The notes under the pieces: model-generated
What the model was told of the DNA's origin: nothing
What the model saw: only the letters and a program-made list of their open reading frames with translations
Database searches by the model: none
Translations under genes and position numbers: made by a program
In this document: positions 47,601 to 55,796 of the stretch, in pieces
Layout: every line of letters begins with the position of its first letter
How positions within the stretch are numbered: the stretch's first letter is position 1
DNA from: Sporosarcina sp. ANT_H38
Lineage (GTDB): Bacteria > Bacillota > Bacilli > Bacillales_A > Planococcaceae
DNA: 64,000 bases
Direction: 5' to 3'
NCBI RefSeq assembly: GCF_008369195.1
Contig: NZ_VOBC01000001.1
Span: forward strand, 558,001 to 622,000

Positions 47601-48226
47601 ATTTGCTCTTTATTTTTAATTAGTTGATTGTAAATATTGTCAGCCACTTCGAATTCAAAGTTTGAATTACTAGTTACTAAATTATCAATAACATTTTCGG
47701 CAAATTCATTATCCATTTGATTTAATTTAAACTGCTCTTTAACTTCCTGAACAATTATTTCTCTATTTTCAGTGATTAAAGTGTTAATAGAACTTAGAAG
47801 TGCCAGTTCATCAGGATTAAAATCCTTATTTTTAAATTCAGTTAATTTGTCTATTAACTCTGTTAAATATGAAATGACTACTTCATTTCCTTCGAAAGTC
47901 GGTCGACCATAAATCGAGTTTTTTTGATTGAAATTATCGACTATTTCGTTTGTTTTTTGGGCAATAAAATGATCTGTTGAAACGGTTTTTGAAGTATTTC
48001 TAAATATATAGTTGTAAATATCTTCTGAAAATTCTTCTGATTCAATAATACTTGCAAAGGTTTTAGTATCGATTACTGTATTTTCATATTTCGAATTATA
48101 ATCGCTGATAAGATTAAAAAGCTTTTTTTGTTTCATTTTATTTGAAGCAAATGAGCTAATAGATACACTAATATTAGTTAGTATATTTACTCCAAAACTG
48201 ATAGCTGCCGAACCAATTATCCCCAT
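44657..48226 (-). CDS. Very large protein (1189 aa): helical repeats with PIN-like C-terminal domain; candidate defence effector
   Basis: No named family recognised. The N-terminus (MGIIGSAAISFGVNILTNIS) is hydrophobic and may anchor or seed oligomers. Residues ~40-170 are helical; ~200-800 look like a degenerate TPR-type solenoid (LALAEALAVQGNNLKALEIV). The C-terminal ~330 residues show a PIN-like pattern: SDKYVLSLSSLLLLNKL (first acidic position replaced by Ser), ISIPKYIFDRI and ESCLIIDDFFISRALTLT. No Walker motif. ATG at 48,226 with AAAAGGAGGG; transcribed alone, convergent with the region after the serine recombinase. Size, AT-rich codon use and location beside GmrSD and a PD-(D/E)XK nuclease suggest immunity, which is inference. 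Confidence 0.75.
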   Translation of the reverse strand: MGIIGSAAISFGVNILTNISVSISSFASNKMKQKKLFNLISDYNSKYENTVIDTKTFASIIESEEFSEDIYNYIFRNTSKTVSTDHFIAQKTNEIVDNFNQKNSIYGRPTFEGNEVVISYLTELIDKLTEFKNKDFNPDELALLSSINTLITENREIIVQEVKEQFKLNQMDNEFAENVIDNLVTSNSNFEFEVADNIYNQLIKNKEQISNSQLLRISVEYSKTCAYRDQFKKISDIIEQINSLPNSEKYIYEINYIKSIRLRELDSSNECIEYFESQNYSKEVIALRRCEVQSSIGNFEQIQQEILDQDNNLQINFGEFPEAHYYRGLYLCIQKEFLDVTDFATALSLKKSTLYEFYNLLITIRKQIHTNQFENLKDIYKDFFEFENYLNYFTKQEQLNYWSNYFQLNSIFRINKLNYIENKLVENDFYNIPILKLALAEALAVQGNNLKALEIVDSVLPKTNESQILLFNFLFELEFWDRIITEYEKLESLTEQADIRLIYLFAHFKIEGIENKLEEIVEYCKKQNSLSCYYKAIIFFTKYSSEHFISLLNIIEVNISIFNIEDQSFLIHLIYQNNYPNEVQRIILSLSELNDSLISMLLSTMPLSEESIEEIQNYKPTIDDLAKKYNNVELIVYSIELDLALKIITSDTFNNINKLNNFNVDPSMIAYFNLSAKYLIEDFSDIDREIQILSKSNKSHERILAATILINTNQIEAGNKLAIKTIYTNIDKIDDHLSRNFLSLINEQLGSVHDSSVKATFDTPNIVIRLKNNNEIISLAIIEENMLKVNDDQYFFDAYHLNSNSNKAIRIAAKYKISKIINYNSLDYEVEEIITLKTHLYRYFLDFVIKNSPNSKIELISTESPEDLIKQIQQKLSDSQKNGQLLLDNYNFKENIVGLPISGLSQNKSDLSDYETVFSYLLFNRDQYLFVPKPNDLISDKYVLSLSSLLLLNKLNLFSKLENIIDKISIPKYIFDRINNTISKITIEKDGAKGTLNLHQDKIYSQMRSLSDIEIELAGWISILEFIEKISLEECELTSDPLLNTLNYLLINEDKFSIDLAHKNESCLIIDDFFISRALTLTKYNNFNINSTYGLIYSEKLLNIEQTLDLLDDLVSKKYYAAVTANLLYELVMNIVSTQENIDKYYSKFYTLLRTKICLDSYYSEIIKEFIELLYRNNRFTELNHLFIR

Positions 48227-48536
48227 AATAACCCTCCTTTTATTAAAGTATAATATATAGCTTGTAAAATTTGTGAAATGGTTTTAAAGTTGATACCATT
48301 TTTGATACCAATCCAATTTAAAATAAGAAGGATTAGTTATATATGAGGTTAATAAAACCCAAATAAACTAAGGCTTTTTTGTTTAGCTTATAAAGGAGAA
48401 TTTTTGAGTGGGAATAAGAGTATAGAACAATTTGATTTGGGAATGCCTATTTATTAATGCTTATAGTAAGTGCTAATCATTGAAAAGGGCAAAAGAATAA
48501 ATAGTTACCCACCAAAAATTTCTTGGTGGGTTTTTT
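48227..48536. other. Intergenic region upstream of the large gene
   Basis: Carries the minus-strand promoter region of the 1189-aa gene (TATATTATACTTTAATAAAA before the ribosome site) and a tandem TTTGATACCA-type repeat at 48,291-48,311 (GATACCATTTTTGATACCA), a possible regulator site. The perfect hairpin ACCCACCAAAAATTTCTTGGTGGGT plus eight T at 48,507-48,538 is a terminator. Confidence 0.55.
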
Positions 48537-48538
48537 TT
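48507..48538. terminator. Terminator hairpin next to the small duplicated-domain gene
   Basis: ACCCACCA/TGGTGGGT stem with eight T on the plus strand and an A run on the other side; overlaps the stop of the minus-strand 161-aa gene. The T run favours plus-strand termination although no plus-strand gene lies just upstream. Confidence 0.7.
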
Positions 48539-49022
48539 AGTTTAAAAAGGTGAATTCTTCTTTTAGAGGATCAAAATATTTTTTTATTTCTTTGCCTTTA
48601 TTTTCATATGCTTGGAAAAGTTCATCAATTTCTTGTGCAGTGTAATTATAATTCTTTTTATTTGATAGGTTTGCAATTAGGTTCATATCTAAAAAAATTC
48701 GTGTCATGCGTTTTTCGGCAATACTTTTAAATTTAGTATTTTTTACTTCTCTCAAATTATTATTTCCACTATTTTCATTATTATATGAAAAACTAAAACT
48801 GGTACTGAGTGGTTGCTTTACTGAAGTCTCCGATTCAAAATATGCTCTGACTTCTTTCCCCTTAGCTTTATATGCTCGAAAAAATCCCTCTACTTCTTGA
48901 TTACTGTACATATAATTATTTCTGTTAGATAAATTTGCAATTAGGTTCATATCTAAAAAAATTCGTGTCATGCGTTTTTCGGCTATCCTTCTAAACTTTT
49001 CTTGTCTAGTTTCTATACTCAT
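48537..49022 (-). CDS. Small protein with a duplicated ~52-aa helical domain
   Basis: 161 aa made of two copies of one domain (residues ~9-62 and ~97-150), 88 residues apart. Both contain AEKRMTRIFLDMNLIANLSN exactly, then Y.Y..QE...F.AY..KGKE...YF. At DNA level 50 bases are identical (48,670-48,719 and 48,934-48,983), so the duplication is recent or kept by conversion. The same domain occurs once in the divergent 79-aa protein at 49,220. No known family. ATG with GGAGGC upstream. Confidence 0.7.
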   Translation of the reverse strand: MSIETRQEKFRRIAEKRMTRIFLDMNLIANLSNRNNYMYSNQEVEGFFRAYKAKGKEVRAYFESETSVKQPLSTSFSFSYNNENSGNNNLREVKNTKFKSIAEKRMTRIFLDMNLIANLSNKKNYNYTAQEIDELFQAYENKGKEIKKYFDPLKEEFTFLN

Positions 49023-49219
49023 ATTATAGCCTCCTAATAGTTCATTCCATAATTAATAATACCAAAAAAACTTAAATGCTATAATTATTTAAATATATAT
49101 TGATATCTAAGTTTTAGAGTAGTAAAATGAGTTTTACCTTAAATACGATTTACTTATTAAGTATAACATGTTATTTAAGGTTTGTAAGTATTTGTTATAG
49201 AAAATAGGAGGTGAATAAA

Positions 49220-49450
49220 ATGATGGGTATACAGAGGGAAAAAGAGACGAAGAGAGAAAAATCCCTTCGTTTGATGGAGAAAAGAATAGTTCAAGCGTGT
49301 CGTACCTTAGAGAAAATCTCTAATTTATCAACAGCTCATTATTCATATACAGAAGAAGAATTAGATTCTATGATTTCAGTTCTTGAATCTAAGAGTTCCT
49401 ATGCTGTTGAATGCTTAAAACGTCGTAAAGAACTAAATAGGAAACCATGA
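49220..49450 (+). CDS. Small single-domain homologue of the duplicated protein
   Basis: About 76 aa. SLRLMEKRIVQACRTLEKIS, then NLSTAHYSYTEEELDSMISV and LESKS, aligns with the EKRMTRIFLDMNLIANLSN...Y.Y..QE domain of the neighbouring minus-strand protein: the same EKR, ISNLS/IANLS, Y-S-Y and E-E-L/Q-E positions at the same spacing. Start set at ATG 49,220, 7 bases after AGGAGG, rather than the GTG at 49,211 that overlaps the ribosome site. Divergent from the 161-aa gene; 10 bases before the next gene. Confidence 0.7.
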   Translation: MMGIQREKETKREKSLRLMEKRIVQACRTLEKISNLSTAHYSYTEEELDSMISVLESKSSYAVECLKRRKELNRKP

Positions 49451-49460
49451 GGATTGTTTC

Positions 49461-50060
49461 ATGGTTTCATTTGTAAAAAAATATCACTTTTTAAGTAGAG
49501 AAGAGGAGTTTTATTTGCGTAAGAATCAAGTGTCAATATCTATTAATCGATTCGGTGATGAAGCAAAAAACGGAAGTAATAAGCAGACTATAAAGTTTTA
49601 TTGCGATTCTAATAACATTTGGGAAGCCCTTGCTTCTTTTTACGAGGCAGCAAGTGAAATTATTAAAGTTGAAAGCCTCCCTAACTTTGGAAGAAGGGAA
49701 AGTTATAAAGAAAAAATTCTGACCATTGTTGGAGAAGATATTAATTTTGAGGAAGAAAACTTAGAGGGAAATAGACAATCCTTATACCATATTAAGGATT
49801 TTAAATATGACCAAGACCCAATTAAGTTCTTGCTTGAAAATTCGTTCAGAATTGAATGGGATGTATTTGCAAAAGGAGCTACTGAGTCTGAAATTGAAAA
49901 AATTAAAGAACGAATGCCTAATGGAAGTCAGTTGCATTTAGATTTGAAAGAAGTGGCTAATAAAGCAATCTACCCTAATGGCAGTACTAGAGGTATTTCG
50001 TACGACTTCTTGGTTAGAGTTGTATCTGGATTTTCATCAATGTGGGACGAGGAAAACTAA
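49461..50060 (+). CDS. Hypothetical protein, 199 aa
   Basis: Unrecognised, mixed alpha/beta, soluble. Features: YLRKNQVSISINRFGDEAKN, FYEAASEIIKVESLPNFGRR and GSTRGISYDFLVRVVSGFSS. Probably co-transcribed and coupled with the preceding 76-aa protein (10-base gap, GAGGA overlapping that gene's stop). The pair faces away from the duplicated-domain gene, a layout seen for toxin-antitoxin or regulator-effector units, but no toxin fold is evident. Confidence 0.65.
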   Translation: MVSFVKKYHFLSREEEFYLRKNQVSISINRFGDEAKNGSNKQTIKFYCDSNNIWEALASFYEAASEIIKVESLPNFGRRESYKEKILTIVGEDINFEEENLEGNRQSLYHIKDFKYDQDPIKFLLENSFRIEWDVFAKGATESEIEKIKERMPNGSQLHLDLKEVANKAIYPNGSTRGISYDFLVRVVSGFSSMWDEEN

Positions 50061-50393
50061 GCTACTAAGATTTGAAAGAAAGGAGCAATCCGTGAAGCAA
50101 AATGCACTTACAAATATGTTCAATAAAAGAAATAGCGATTGGCACAAGGTTATATACCAGTATTAAGCTATAGATCATGTAAGCCGTACAGGTCTTCTGT
50201 GGAGCTTTAGGAACGTCTTTAATCTGCTTGTTGTGTAACTTTGGAAGCATACTAAGCTTGTTGTGAACAGGCGGTAGGGGGTACTTTCCGATATTTAGAT
50301 GTTGGTGAATGAAGAATTGGAGCTACCTACTACACGCACACCAAAAGTAAAATGAAGCGATACGATAGCAAACTTGTGGATCGAATTATTATA
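50061..50393. other. Non-coding stretch with possible integrase tail remnant
   Basis: No intact gene. One frame at about 50,288-50,310 reads TFRYLDVGE and stop, similar to the T..YLDV.E end of the island integrases; too short to be certain. Confidence 0.35.
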
Positions 50394-50427
50394 GAAAAAA
50401 CCCTCTAATATTACCTAGGAGGGTTTT
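50394..50427 (-). terminator. Terminator of the 110-aa minus-strand gene
   Basis: On the minus strand AAAACCCTCCTAGG...TAGAGGGTTTTTT forms a stem with a T run. The 87 bases between it and the gene are AT-rich. Confidence 0.75.
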
Positions 50428-50514
50428 CTGGGTTGATCTCATTAGTTGAAAAAGGAAATGATACAAACGACTATTGTTAATACCTTGATTTGATATAAAT
50501 ACTATCAATATAAT

Positions 50515-50847
50515 CTACCAAGTATACTGTTCTGTTTTGCGACGAGTGTGTCTAGTTTTTTTTAAAAATAATCCTGACCTAATCACTTTGTGAAGCTCAT
50601 TTGTAGGGTTAATTCTAATGATTGCTGATATATCCTCTTTCTCAAATGGCACACCATCATTGGAATAACCCATCTCATTAACTTCAGCAGCGACCTTTTC
50701 TAGACTGCCTATGTATGCATATTCTTTGATGATTTGGTCATTAAGTGTTTCTGGTTGAAATGATTCAGCTAATTCCATGTAAGCACTGAGTTCCGCAATC
50801 TCCTTTTTTATCTGACTAATAGTTTTTAAGATTTCAAAAATTAACAC
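50515..50847 (-). CDS. Hypothetical small protein, 110 aa
   Basis: Unrecognised. Leading amphipathic helix (EILKTISQIKKEIAELSAYM), then a possible helix-turn-helix-like stretch (SLEKVAAEVNEMGYSNDGVP, FEKEDISAII) and a basic tail (LKKTRHTRRK), consistent with nucleic-acid binding. The only plausible start is a GTG at 50,847 that nearly overlaps its GGGAGG site. Confidence 0.55.
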   Translation of the reverse strand: MLIFEILKTISQIKKEIAELSAYMELAESFQPETLNDQIIKEYAYIGSLEKVAAEVNEMGYSNDGVPFEKEDISAIIRINPTNELHKVIRSGLFLKKTRHTRRKTEQYTW

Positions 50848-51080
50848 CTCCCTATTGAAGGTATTCTGACACCTATGTTGAAATCCCTCTTTTTAGATAG
50901 TCTACCATGAATTAATAAAGAGATTTATTTAAGAACGTGTTTGATAGATTGGCTATCGTAGCTGGGTTTGAAGAGGTTATTATTCAATCCAAGGGAAACC
51001 ATAAAAAGGTATTGTTTACATATAGTAAGCCTCTGATATCATTATAGATAAGAGACTTTTTTAAATGGAGGGATTTATCA

Positions 51081-52538
51081 GTGAGAATTAGTGAGATTTT
51101 CAACTTAAATAAGTCACAGCATGAATTAGATTTTGTAGATATAGATATTGGACGAGATACACCTTTGTTTTTAGATCCCTACTTAATTGGAAATAGGGAA
51201 GATGAATGGTCTAGAAATGCACATCGTACTATAGAGAGTTTTTTCCAATACATATTAGAGCTGTATAAAAGTGACTTGAAAACCGAAGCCAAAATGTTGT
51301 TTGAAAATCTAGGGGAGTCTAATGAAACGTGTTTAGGTATCTCTGAGAATATGCCAAATGGTCGTGGAGTAGGTGTCGGAGAGGCAGAAACAATTTTCGA
51401 TAATTTAATAGATAGTCATGTAATTGAAAGTGGAGTAGTGAAACGATTTGAAGATATGGTCATCTTTGTTAAAAACGTAGGGAAGGATAAAATTTCTGAT
51501 TTAGCTACTAACATTATAAGAAAACATTTAATAGAGTATACAATATCTCAATGTGAACTACATAAAATTCCTTTACAACGAGATGTACCAACAGGGAATT
51601 ACTGGGATGGATCTAGAAAAAATTGGATCAATGAATATAATAGAGGTCTAGTAGTTGAGGGGAGAGTGATAATTTTAGTTCCAAAATGGTGTGTAAGTTA
51701 TACATCTGCTTACACTTCAGATCAATATTGTAGACATTTTGTATTGAACTTTTTAAAAAACGAACATTTAAGGCTAAATACTAGTCTAGTTAAGTCTAGA
51801 GTTCTTAAAAATGGGGCAACCAAGCGATGGGTAGTAAAGGATGAAGTTGCTAAACATGAGGGAGCTTACAGAAAAGAATATCTTGTGGATTTTACAGCTA
51901 AGCACCCTGAAATTTTTCAAGACTTTAAAAGAAAATACAAAAAGAAAATGAGACCACTTACTAATGAAGAACTGGATGTAATTCTTGAACAAGAACAAAT
52001 CGATATAATCGATTATCTAATTAATAAATTTGATGAAATCGATGTTGGGAATAAACAAGCAAATGATTTTCATAAATTGATTACAGGAGTTATGGAATAC
52101 ATCTTTTATCCACAGTTAACAAGACCAACAGTAGAAGATGAGATACATGATGGTAGAAAAAGAATAGATATTTCTTTTGATAATTCTGCTAAGGAAGGTT
52201 TTTTCCATGAGCTTCATCAAACAAAAGGAATCCAATCGCCGTATATTTTTGTCGAGTGTAAAAATTACGGAAAAGAAATTAAGAATCCTGAATTAGACCA
52301 GATTGCTGGTAGATTTTCACCTAACAGAGGGAGGTTTGGAATTATCGTATTTAGGAGTACAGAAAACATGGATTATATAATTAAAAAATGTGCAGATGCA
52401 TATCACGACTCAAGAGGATGTATTTTACCTCTAGAAGATAAGGATTTTAAAGAAATGTTGAATCAAATTAGGGAAGAGAATAATGGTTATATTGAAGAAT
52501 TTCTAAAAAAACGTTTACGAAAAATAATTATCCAGTAA
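51081..52538 (+). CDS. PD-(D/E)XK nuclease-domain protein, probable defence nuclease
   Basis: 485 aa. The C-terminal ~130 residues hold a restriction-endonuclease-like core: DGRKRIDISFD (catalytic Asp, ~residue 358) and SPYIFVECKNYGKEI (E-x-K, ~391), then a helix with LDQIAGRFSPNRGRFGIIVF. The N-terminal ~330 residues are conserved-looking but unassigned (ELDFVDIDIGRDTPLFLDPY). Start codon GTG at 51,081 following GGAGGG. A hairpin with T run follows, and the next gene has its own -10 element, so the two may be separately expressed. Confidence 0.8.
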   Translation: MRISEIFNLNKSQHELDFVDIDIGRDTPLFLDPYLIGNREDEWSRNAHRTIESFFQYILELYKSDLKTEAKMLFENLGESNETCLGISENMPNGRGVGVGEAETIFDNLIDSHVIESGVVKRFEDMVIFVKNVGKDKISDLATNIIRKHLIEYTISQCELHKIPLQRDVPTGNYWDGSRKNWINEYNRGLVVEGRVIILVPKWCVSYTSAYTSDQYCRHFVLNFLKNEHLRLNTSLVKSRVLKNGATKRWVVKDEVAKHEGAYRKEYLVDFTAKHPEIFQDFKRKYKKKMRPLTNEELDVILEQEQIDIIDYLINKFDEIDVGNKQANDFHKLITGVMEYIFYPQLTRPTVEDEIHDGRKRIDISFDNSAKEGFFHELHQTKGIQSPYIFVECKNYGKEIKNPELDQIAGRFSPNRGRFGIIVFRSTENMDYIIKKCADAYHDSRGCILPLEDKDFKEMLNQIREENNGYIEEFLKKRLRKIIIQ

Positions 52539-52556
52539 AATCATCCTTTTACTATG

Positions 52557-52588
52557 AACGATATAAAAAAATTATATCGTTTTTTTAT
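52557..52588 (+). terminator. AT-rich terminator between nuclease and PLD-like genes
   Basis: ACGATATAA / TTATATCGT stem and seven T; a TATAAT at 52,606 lies just downstream. Confidence 0.65.
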
Positions 52589-52638
52589 GATCAAAATATA
52601 TAATTATATATATAATGTACATTAAAGGAAGTGTTGAT

Positions 52639-53739
52639 GTGACTGAACAAAAAGAGTTAGATATAATTTTTTCTAAAATAGAGAAGGACTATAAACAAGT
52701 AACAAATAAAGAGATGACTAGATTAGTTCAACTGATTAATTATAAATTTGCTGGTAATGATTTCATATTAAATCAGTTGTCAAAGGTTGAATTAATCAAA
52801 GCGTTAGATTTTATAACTAGAGCTTCTTTTGAACTAACAAATAGAAAGGGACTATTTGATAAATCTTCAAAGCATTATATATTAAGTAATTTTTACAAAG
52901 CAAAAAAAGGATTAGACTCACCCTCAAGAAAAGAGTTATTTATTGAGAAGGACTTATTTATATATGCTGAATTTGATATTAGAAAAATGTTTATAGAATT
53001 TAAGTTCAAGGTGATTAACAATGAACCTATTTTATTAATTAAACATATTTTCGGATATGGAAGTATTACCAATTTCATAGAGATTGTTTTAGAAGAAATT
53101 CAAAATAATTATTTAGTAGATGTTGGATATGAAGTCGATAAGGATAAAATAGGTATTTTTTATAAAGATATTCAAATTGATAAAGATCACTTGATTTACG
53201 ATAAAGTTGAGGTAGAAGAAGGAATTGTTAATCCTAAATGGTCATCAATTGATGGTAAATGGTTTGAGGAAATATGGGGTTCAATAGGCGAAGTAGAGGA
53301 AAAGGAAGATAATCCTGTGTTTTTTCAAAACAATAAACCTTACACAGGCTATATGAAAGTTAAAGAACTATTTTGTGGGGCTAAAAAGAGCATTCAATTG
53401 ATCGATCCATATATAAATGAAGTACTACTTACTTTAATTCAAGAGCTAGACCCAAATATAAATATTCAGGTGATAACGGATAAGTTACAAGGAGATTCTG
53501 AAATACAGTATAAAGCATTAAAAAAAGAACGAGGAAATTTAGAGGTTAGAAAGTCCAAAGACAATCATGATAGATACTTAATACTTGATGAGGAAAAAGT
53601 TTATTTATTTGGTTGCTCAATAAACTCTATGGGAAATAAAGCCTCAACTATTGTTCCTATAGAACATAAGTTTGTTGAGAAACAAATTATTGATTACTTT
53701 AATTTATCTTGGAATGAAAAAACATCTACACTCAGGTAA
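52639..53739 (+). CDS. PLD-like domain protein, possible partner of the nuclease
   Basis: 366 aa. The N-terminal ~240 residues are unassigned. The C-terminal ~130 residues resemble a phospholipase-D-like/MIT-C fold: AKKSIQLIDPYINEVLLTLI, INIQVITDK, and NHDRYLILDEEKVYLFGCSI (His-Asp-Arg in place of HxK, ~residue 309). Such domains occur as sensors or effectors in bacterial conflict proteins. GTG start at 52,639 fits AAAGGAAG with 7-base spacing; an ATG at 52,615-52,617 lies before the ribosome site. Confidence 0.7.
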   Translation: MTEQKELDIIFSKIEKDYKQVTNKEMTRLVQLINYKFAGNDFILNQLSKVELIKALDFITRASFELTNRKGLFDKSSKHYILSNFYKAKKGLDSPSRKELFIEKDLFIYAEFDIRKMFIEFKFKVINNEPILLIKHIFGYGSITNFIEIVLEEIQNNYLVDVGYEVDKDKIGIFYKDIQIDKDHLIYDKVEVEEGIVNPKWSSIDGKWFEEIWGSIGEVEEKEDNPVFFQNNKPYTGYMKVKELFCGAKKSIQLIDPYINEVLLTLIQELDPNINIQVITDKLQGDSEIQYKALKKERGNLEVRKSKDNHDRYLILDEEKVYLFGCSINSMGNKASTIVPIEHKFVEKQIIDYFNLSWNEKTSTLR

Positions 53740-54071
53740 GCAATCTCTGACCACTTAATCACAGGTAAAGCAATTTCAGCTGAAGAGCGTCAGACTACAT
53801 TTTAGATGTGATAAAATCCAGTTTAATTAGCTGGAAACCAAAATATATTAAGTGTGTGTTTTATTTCGAGAAAAATTTAACTGATGGATAAAAATGGTGT
53901 GTAGTATTATTAAAGTAGACATCAAATTCTACCATTTGGTCATGTATGAAAGTAGAGAATGAAGAGTTCCATTTGAAAGCCAATTGATATACAATGGAAT
54001 CAGAAGGTCTTTGAACCAAGTTCGTAAATATGTAATACTCCCTAGTGATTAAAACCGTCAAATAAATAGGT

Positions 54072-54203
54072 ATGGAGATGGCTCAAAGCCAAGTGGCTCT
54101 TGGTTTCGGCATACTGATGCGCGAAACCTAATAGACAATCTACACGCGTAGATGCTTAAGTGTTAGGGCCTTTGGACGCGGGTTCGACTCCCGCCGTCAC
54201 CAT
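54072..54203 (+). other. ssrA (tmRNA) 3' fragment, right attachment site of inner element
   Basis: About 130 bases resembling the 3' part of tmRNA: GCTCAAAGCCAAG, GCGCGAAACCTAATAGACAA, CGCGTAGATGCTTAAG, then the T-arm TTTGGACGCGGGTTCGACTC with CCGCCG. The 5' tRNA-like half and the tag ORF are absent, and the end reads CACCAT instead of CTCCACCA, so this is not a working tmRNA. Shares 24 exact bases with 33,554-33,577. Confidence 0.8.
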
Positions 54204-54255
54204 ATATGTTGTCACAGCAATGTTTAAGCTTTGTGTGGCAACAATATATAAAACA

Positions 54256-54295
54256 AAGACGATTTCATCTGATTGTAGATGAAATCGTCTTTTTG
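54256..54295 (+). terminator. Terminator following the ssrA fragment
   Basis: AAAGACGATTTCATCT and AGATGAAATCGTCTTTTT, a perfect 16-bp stem; probably the original ssrA terminator carried along. Confidence 0.9.
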
Positions 54296-54697
54296 TACAC
54301 CTAGAATGTGCGTAGTTTCTAAAAATTCAGGGAAAATTATCCATTAATAAATTTAGAGAACCCATCGGATTGTGGTTTTTACATATTGGGAAAGTGTTCA
54401 GTACAGTTGGCGACAATCCTTTAAAAACGCATGCTACCGAACGATGATGCAAATGGGACAAAAATTTTCAAAAAAAAGATAAATGGCTCTCGTGGAAAGA
54501 CATCAGATTTAGTTGGAAGTCTATTTATGTGAATATGACAGGAATAGAGTTTAAAGCAACTGTACCCTATAGCCTGTAAATATAGATTCCAATTAGTCGG
54601 TTTTAGTGATAACATATGAATGTAGGTAGTTTCGGTCTAAAAACGTAAAATGAACGAATCCCTAATTCATCAAAAATAACCTTAAACCCCAACTTTG

Positions 54698-54933
<236 letters not shown>

Positions 54934-54950
<17 letters not shown>

Positions 54951-55690
54951 ATTATTTGATGTGGATTTCACACTGACAACCAAAGCGCTTACTACTCCTA
55001 TTAAAGGGGAGAAGGCAACCACCGCTCTCTACAAGCTCTTTTCGAAATATTGTGACCCAAATGCAGGTGAGCGGCTATCGCCCTCGTACTATGAAGGATT
55101 ACGATACATTCCTTAATAACTTTATAAAGAGTACAGGGATTACCTATTTAGAAGAAGTTACGGTAGATACTATCTAATCGTGGTTAGATTCCATGGAGGT
55201 AGTAAATCAAACAAAGTTAACACGTTTAAAGATTGTGAAGTCGTACTTAGGTAAGTGCATTAACAATGGTTGGTTGAAAGTGAACTTTTGGCACTCTATC
55301 AACGTAAAAGTAGATAAAAAGGTGAAGAAGGGTGCTAAACCAAATGATATTGCTATCCTTATCTCAATGATTGATAAAAATACTTTTATTGGTATTAGGG
55401 ATGTGACGGCTATTTTAACTATGTACAAAACGGGTATTCGTATTAATACTTTGGGGCAGCTAAAAAAAAGCATATTGACTTTGAAAATAAAGTACTTGTT
55501 CTAAATGAAGCGATATTGAAAAATCACCAACTACTAAAATTGCCGCTCAACGACCAACTAATACAACTTTATAGGGTGCTAATCAAACAGAATATATAAG
55601 TAAGAGAATTTTATGGGGAAAGCAATACCAATATATTCGTTTCAACAAAGGGGACATCGTTAAATACGAAATCAACAAACTTTGTTAGTG
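54934..55690 (+). pseudogene. Tyrosine recombinase pseudogene, frameshifted and truncated
   Basis: Starts MTKKTGLFDVDFTLTT like the integrase at 32,538, then is broken by frameshifts and stops. Segments still align: QTKLTRLKIVKSYLGKCINN, VDKKVKKGAKPNDIAIL, MYKTGIRINTL, KNHQLLKLPLNDQL (shifted). It breaks off near 55,685 inside the KGTSLNTKSTN block; the HxxR, GH and Tyr parts are missing. Confidence 0.85.
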
Positions 55691-55760
55691 GCCAGTATAG
55701 TTGATTGACCTGCTTCGCCATCCGCCGTTCTGCACAAATTTTTATCCTCTAGGATGTAGC

Positions 55761-55796
55761 GCACCCGTTAGCACTACATGTATGGCTAACGGGTGC
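55761..55796. repeat. Perfect 12-bp inverted repeat
   Basis: GCACCCGTTAGC (55,761-55,772) and GCTAACGGGTGC (55,785-55,796), 12-base spacer ACTACATGTATG. No T run, so probably a protein-binding or recombination site. It lies exactly between the truncated integrase and the truncated serine recombinase. Confidence 0.7.

Noticed and set aside
44229..50310. Weak similarity between 44,229-44,280 and 50,262-50,300 (GGCGGGTATACCCCCTATTTCCGATATT type)
   Set aside because: Only short scattered matches; could not be extended into a repeat by eye.
53861..54061. Minus-strand 66-aa open frame
   Set aside because: No ribosome site, low-complexity composition, in decayed element-end DNA.
54072..54203. A functional tmRNA gene
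   Set aside because: Only the 3' ~130 nt are present; the 5' tRNA-like half and tag reading frame are missing and the acceptor end is altered.
54421..54615. Minus-strand 64-aa open frame between the ssrA fragment and tRNA-Arg copy 2
   Set aside because: No ribosome site and no recognisable domain; composition looks random.
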